Part shown: piece by piece, positions 5,800 to 9,333 of the stretch
Layout: each line of letters starts with the position of its first letter
Position numbering within the stretch: position 1 is the first letter of the stretch
Origin: AR5 sp041499965
GTDB taxonomy: Bacteria; Methylomirabilota; Methylomirabilia; Rokubacteriales; CSP1-6
Assembly: GCA_041499965.1 (NCBI GenBank)
Contig: JBGQLG010000210.1
Location: 1 to 9,333, forward strand
Length of the DNA: 9,333 nucleotides
Reading direction: 5' to 3'
Notes under the pieces: generated by a model
The model's input: the letters and a program-made list of their open reading frames with translations, nothing else
Told to the model about the DNA's origin: nothing
The model's database searches: none
Translations under genes and position numbers: made by a program

Positions 5800-6695
5800 A
5801 CGAGCAGCTCGTCTTCATGCTCCAGCTCGTCATCACCGGCATCGCGGTGGGGGGCGTCTACTCCCTCATGGCGCTCGGGTTCGTCCTGATCTTCAAGGCC
5901 TCCAGCGTGGTCAACTTCGGGCCGGGCGAGCTGGTGCTCTTCGGCGCGTACATCTCGTGGGCGACGATCCTCCAGATGAAGCTGCCGCTCCCGGTGGCGC
6001 TGCTCGTCACGCTGCTGGTCGCCATCGGCCTCGGCCTCGTCATCGAGCGCGGGGTGCTGCGCCCGCTCATCGGGCACCCGATCATTTCCGTCATCATGGT
6101 CACCTTCGGCGTCGCCAGCGTGATCCGCGGGGTGCTGAACATGACGTGGGGGAGCGACACCCGTCCGTTCCCCGTGCTCTTCTCCCCCGAGCCCTTCCAC
6201 CTCGGTCCGGTGCCGGTGTCGCCGGTGCACCTGTGGAGCTTCGTGAGCGTGTTACTGCTGTTGGCGGCGTTCTCCCTCTTCTTTCGATTCTCCAAGACGG
6301 GGATGGCGATGCGGGCGACCGCCGACAACCAGCAGGTCGCGCTGTCGCTGGGGATCAGCGTGAAGTGGATCTTCGCCGTGTCCTGGTGCATCGCCACCGT
6401 GGTGTCGGCGCTGAGCGGGATCATCCTCGGCAACGTCCGCGGCGGGGTCGACTTCTCGCTCGCCGATCTCGGCCTCAAGGTCTTCCCGGTCGTCATCCTC
6501 GGCGGGCTCGACAGCGTCGCCGGCGCCATCATCGGCGGCGTGCTCATCGGCGTGCTGGAAAACCTCTCGGGCGGCTACCTCGACCCGATCTTCGGCGGCG
6601 GCGTGAAGGAGGTGGCGCCCTTCGTGGCCCTCGTCGTCATCCTCATGATCCGTCCCCACGGCCTGTTCGGGAAGGCCGAGATCGAGCGCGTGTGA
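5796..6695 (+). CDS. livH: Branched-chain amino acid-type ABC permease, LivH family
   Basis: This 299-residue inner-membrane subunit forms half of the translocation channel. The N-terminal signature GGVYSLMALGFVLIFKASSVV (19-39), running into NFGPGELVLFGAY, is the classic LivH start. Further hydrophobic segments lie at about 65-84, 96-112, 147-163, 192-212, 229-253 and 272-286. The cytoplasmic loop TGMAMRATADNQQVALSLGI (168-187) is the expected coupling site for the ATPases, and the C-terminus RPHGLFGK is typical. Length is normal. It starts inside the ligase stop (ATGA) with GGAGG 13 bases upstream, and its own stop overlaps the livM start by one base (TGATG). Translation of the three genes is therefore probably linked. 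Confidence 0.94.
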   Translation: MNEQLVFMLQLVITGIAVGGVYSLMALGFVLIFKASSVVNFGPGELVLFGAYISWATILQMKLPLPVALLVTLLVAIGLGLVIERGVLRPLIGHPIISVIMVTFGVASVIRGVLNMTWGSDTRPFPVLFSPEPFHLGPVPVSPVHLWSFVSVLLLLAAFSLFFRFSKTGMAMRATADNQQVALSLGISVKWIFAVSWCIATVVSALSGIILGNVRGGVDFSLADLGLKVFPVVILGGLDSVAGAIIGGVLIGVLENLSGGYLDPIFGGGVKEVAPFVALVVILMIRPHGLFGKAEIERV

Positions 6696-7738
6696 TGAAG
6701 TGCGGCGGGTTTCGGGTCAGCTACCGGGCGGACGAGCGGATCTTCGACACCGCCCTGCCGATCGTGGGCCTGGTGGCCCTGCTCGCCGTCCTGTGCGTGA
6801 TCCCGCGGTACGCCACGACGTACTGGCTCGACGTCCTCAACCGGATCGGCATCGCCATCATCGGGGCGCTCGGCCTCAACATCCTGATCGGGTACACCGG
6901 CCAGATCTCGATCGGGCACGCCGCGTTCCTGGCGGTGGGGGCGTACTCCACCGCGATCCTCGAGGTGAACGTCGGCCTGCCGTTCTACCTGGCCATTCCG
7001 CTGGCCGCGGTCATCACCTCCGTCTTCGGTCTCATCTTCGGCATCCCGTCGCTGCGCCTGCGGGGCCTCTACCTCGCCATCGCCACCCTCGCCGCGCACT
7101 TCATCACCACCTTCGTGATCGTGCACTGGGAGAGCACGACCAAGGGCGTGCTGGGGCTCATGGTCCCCCCGGCCACCGTGTTCGGGCTGCCGCTGGACTC
7201 GGACGCCCGGGTCTTCTACCTCATCTTCGCGCTGGCGGTGCCGGCAATCTTCTTCACCAAGAACCTCTTCCGCACCAAGGTGGGCCGGGCCTTCATCGCC
7301 ATCCGCGACCGGGACGTGGCCGCCAGCGTGATGGGCGTCAACCTCCTGCACTACAAGCTCCTGGCGTTCGTCATCAGCTCGTTCTACGCGGGCGTGGCCG
7401 GCGGCCTGATGGCCCACCACTCCCGCATCCTGTTCCCCGACTCGTTCACGCTGCTCGTGGCCATCGACTACCTGGCGATGATCATCATCGGCGGCCTCGG
7501 CAGCATCCTCGGGTCGATCTTCGGCGCGGTGTTCATGACCGTGCTGCCCGAGGTCCTGAAGCTCACCGCGACGTCCCTCACCGGCGTCTATCCGCAGGCG
7601 TTCGGGCTGATCGCCTCGACCCGGGACGTCGTCTTCGGCCTGGCCGTGATCTTCTTTCTGATGTACGAGCCGCAGGGGCTCGCGCGCATCTGGGTGCGCT
7701 TCCGCAGCTACTGGCAGCTGTGGCCGTACTCGTACTGA
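6695..7738 (+). CDS. livM: Branched-chain amino acid-type ABC permease, LivM family
   Basis: This 347-residue inner-membrane protein is the LivH partner. The hallmark GLNILIGYTGQISIGHAAF (60-78) is intact. So are the following RLRGLYLAIATLA (121-133) and the coupling loop TKVGRAFIAIRDRDVAASVMGV (194-215), which contacts the ATPases. Hydrophobic segments lie at about 20-37, 50-66, 74-90, 98-118, 126-143, 172-187, 222-240, 252-285 and 310-324. A hydrophilic 17-residue N-terminus and an aromatic, basic C-terminus (RFRSYWQLWPYSY) flank the membrane core. ATG 6695 shares its A with the livH stop. A 50-bp spacer follows before the binding-protein gene, containing a small AACGT-CA-ACGTT dyad (7754-7765) and no clear terminator. 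Confidence 0.94.
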   Translation: MKCGGFRVSYRADERIFDTALPIVGLVALLAVLCVIPRYATTYWLDVLNRIGIAIIGALGLNILIGYTGQISIGHAAFLAVGAYSTAILEVNVGLPFYLAIPLAAVITSVFGLIFGIPSLRLRGLYLAIATLAAHFITTFVIVHWESTTKGVLGLMVPPATVFGLPLDSDARVFYLIFALAVPAIFFTKNLFRTKVGRAFIAIRDRDVAASVMGVNLLHYKLLAFVISSFYAGVAGGLMAHHSRILFPDSFTLLVAIDYLAMIIIGGLGSILGSIFGAVFMTVLPEVLKLTATSLTGVYPQAFGLIASTRDVVFGLAVIFFLMYEPQGLARIWVRFRSYWQLWPYSY

Positions 7739-7776
7739 GCCGCGCGCGAGAAGAACGTCAACGTTCCAGCCGTGAG

Positions 7777-7782
7777 AAGGAG
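7777..7782 (+). promoter_or_regulatory. Strong Shine-Dalgarno for the binding-protein gene
   Basis: AAGGAG lies 6 bases before ATG 7789. It is the best ribosome site in the operon. Along with the 50-bp spacer this fits the usual need for binding protein in excess over the membrane components. Confidence 0.75.
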
Positions 7783-7788
7783 AGCGCT

Positions 7789-8985
7789 ATGAGCCGTGTG
7801 TGTGGCCCGCTCGCCCGCTTCGTCATCGTCGGCCTGCTCGCCGTCTGTGTCAGTGCCGCCCCGGCCGCGGCCCAGAACGTCATCAAGCTGGGCAACCTCG
7901 TCGACCTCACCGGCCCCACCTCCGACCAGGGCAAGGACATCGCCCAGGGTCGCACCGACGCCGTGCAGTGGGTCAACGAGCACGGAGGCGTCAACGGCAA
8001 GAAGCTCGAGCTGGTGAGCGTCGAGTACGGCTTCCAGCCGCCGCGGGCGGTGGCGGCCTACAAGAAGTTCGTGGAGGAGGACAAGGTCCTCCTCGTTCTC
8101 GGCTACGGCACGCCGGACACCGAGGCCCTGCGCCCCTACATCACCAAGGACAAGATCCCGTATATCTCGGGGTCGTACTCCGGCCACCTGACCGATCCGC
8201 GGCAGACGCCCTACAACTTTCCCGGCGGCATCGACTACACGAGCCAGATCCGCATCTTCTTCAACTACGTGAAGGAGACGTGGAAGGACGGCAGCCGCAA
8301 CCCGCGCGTGGCCTTCATCTACGCCGACAACGCCTACGGGCGGGCGCCCATCGAGTCCGGCCGGGCTTACGCCAAGGAGATCGGCGTGGACCTGGTGGAC
8401 GAGGAGATCATCCCCACCGTCCTCACCGACGCGACCTCGCAGCTCCTGACCATGAAGAAGAAGGACCCCGACTTCGCCTACATCAACACGAACACCCAGT
8501 GGGTGCCCGTCGTGCTGAAGGACTCCTACAAGCTCGGGTTGAAGACGAAGTACGTCGTCAACAACTACGGCCTGGACGAGCGCACGCCCGGGCTGGCGGG
8601 GCCGGCGGCCGAGGGCGTGATCGGCATCCAGGACGTCGCCTATTGGGGCGACAACGTGCCGGGCATGAAGACGCTGATGGAGTTCCACCAGAAGCACCAT
8701 GGCAGCGACACGCACGCGTCACCCTACATGCGGGGGTGGCTGTGCGTGATCGTGGCCGCGGAAGCGATCAAGCGCGCCGGCAACGCGCCCACCGGCGAGT
8801 CCGTCAAGAACGCGCTCGAGAGCCTGAAGGAGTTCGACACCTGGGGGATCACGCCCCCGTTCACCTACACGAACGAGGATCATCGGCCGACCAACCGGGC
8901 CCGGCTCGTCATGATCCAGAACAGCAAGATCGTGCCGATGCGCGAGGTCACCGTCGACCGCAGCATGAAGTGGATCGGCAAGTGA
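7789..8985 (+). CDS. Periplasmic substrate-binding protein, LivJ/LivK-like (Peripla_BP_6 type)
   Basis: This 398-residue protein captures the ligand outside the inner membrane and delivers it to LivH/LivM. A Sec signal peptide is clear: basic start (R3, R10), hydrophobic core FVIVGLLAVCVSAA (11-24), and a likely cut after A28 in APAAAQN. There is no lipobox cysteine next to the cut, so it should be soluble and periplasmic rather than lipid-anchored. The mature chain opens with VIKLGNLVDLTGPTSDQGKD, the usual first strand and ligand loop. FIYADNAYGR (177-186) and the two-lobe type I layout follow. Where amino acid-binding relatives have a small, hydroxyl-rich pocket loop, this one has GYGTPDTEALRPYI (105-118) and then YISGSYSGHL (125-134). 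That suggests a different ligand from leucine or valine, which fits the ligase in the operon. Stop at 8983-8985. Confidence 0.92.
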   Translation: MSRVCGPLARFVIVGLLAVCVSAAPAAAQNVIKLGNLVDLTGPTSDQGKDIAQGRTDAVQWVNEHGGVNGKKLELVSVEYGFQPPRAVAAYKKFVEEDKVLLVLGYGTPDTEALRPYITKDKIPYISGSYSGHLTDPRQTPYNFPGGIDYTSQIRIFFNYVKETWKDGSRNPRVAFIYADNAYGRAPIESGRAYAKEIGVDLVDEEIIPTVLTDATSQLLTMKKKDPDFAYINTNTQWVPVVLKDSYKLGLKTKYVVNNYGLDERTPGLAGPAAEGVIGIQDVAYWGDNVPGMKTLMEFHQKHHGSDTHASPYMRGWLCVIVAAEAIKRAGNAPTGESVKNALESLKEFDTWGITPPFTYTNEDHRPTNRARLVMIQNSKIVPMREVTVDRSMKWIGK

Positions 8986-9004
8986 CGGGACGCCTGACGG
9001 CCCG

Positions 9005-9333
9005 ATGCTCCGGCTGAACAACATCCAGGTCATCTACAGCGACGTCATCCTGGTCCTCAAGGGCCTGTCCCTCGAGGTCCCCGAGGGCCAGATCGTGGCG
9101 TTGCTGGGGGCCAACGGGGCGGGCAAGACGACGACGCTCAAGGCCGTCTCCGGCCTGCTGAAGACCGAGAACGGCCAGGTGACCGACGGCGGCATCGAGT
9201 TCATGGGGCGGCGGATCGACGGCCTCGATCCGGATGCGATCTGCCGCCAGGGCATCGTGCAAGTCATGGAAGGGCGCAAGGTCCTCGAGAGCCTGACCGT
9301 GGAGGAGAACCTCCGCATCGGCGGCTACACCCG
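9005..9333 (+). CDS. livF: Branched-chain amino acid-type ABC transporter ATPase, LivF family (5' part, cut by window end)
   Basis: This is the second nucleotide-binding subunit of the transporter. The first 109 codons are present; about 130 more are expected beyond the window. The protein starts MLRLNNIQVIYSDVILVLKG, the LivF pattern, with Walker A GANGAGKT (35-42) and a Q-loop in GIVQVMEGRKVLESLTVEENL (Q86). LivF proteins usually read VPEGR here; this one has VMEGR. The signature, Walker B and switch histidine lie outside the window. ATG 9005 follows the binding-protein stop by 19 bp with no strong Shine-Dalgarno, so it probably depends on translation from upstream. The start agrees with the family N-terminus. 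Confidence 0.92.
   Translation, partial: MLRLNNIQVIYSDVILVLKGLSLEVPEGQIVALLGANGAGKTTTLKAVSGLLKTENGQVTDGGIEFMGRRIDGLDPDAICRQGIVQVMEGRKVLESLTVEENLRIGGYT

Noticed and set aside
1..9333. CRISPR arrays, insertion sequences, rRNA or tRNA genes, attachment sites
   Set aside because: I saw no regularly spaced repeats, transposase motifs, terminal inverted repeats or structured RNA genes on either strand.

Overview
This is a GC-rich bacterial chromosomal window with tightly packed genes. It has two halves reading outward from an intergenic region at about 2904-3102. The GC-rich codon use, the Liv-type ABC transporter tied to acyl-CoA ligases, and the small CxxC/HxHxxC protein resemble soil and sediment lineages such as Candidatus Rokubacteria/Methylomirabilota, or GC-rich Proteobacteria. 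That placement is an inference from memory; there is no rRNA or other marker here.

The left half reads on the minus strand. From the centre outward it holds an 86-residue putative zinc-binding protein of unknown function (2643-2903), a VapB/VapC type II toxin-antitoxin pair overlapping by 4 bp (1920-2518), and a 568-residue acyl-CoA synthetase resembling the ACSF2/medium-chain FadD group (154-1860). Inverted repeats lie in the spacers on both sides of vapBC. Positions 1-153 hold no gene I can support, only a terminator-like hairpin and short palindromes.

The right half reads on the plus strand and looks like one operon: livG-type ATPase (3103-3954), FAA1-type long acyl-CoA ligase (3973-5799), livH-type permease (5796-6695), livM-type permease (6695-7738), secreted substrate-binding protein (7789-8985), and a livF-type ATPase cut by the window end (9005-9333). 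Gaps are 18 bp, a 4-bp overlap, a 1-bp overlap, 50 bp and 19 bp. A sigma70-like promoter (TTGACA, 18 bp, extended TG and TAGCGT) sits about 40-75 bp before the first gene.

The simplest reading is an uptake-and-activation module. The binding protein captures a carboxylic acid in the periplasm, LivH/LivM/LivG/LivF import it, and the embedded ligase converts it to a CoA thioester. The substrate is more likely an aromatic, fatty or other organic acid than a branched-chain amino acid. It cannot be read from the sequence. This module is the main point of interest; similar arrangements occur in other bacteria as far as I recall, so it is under-characterised rather than certainly new.
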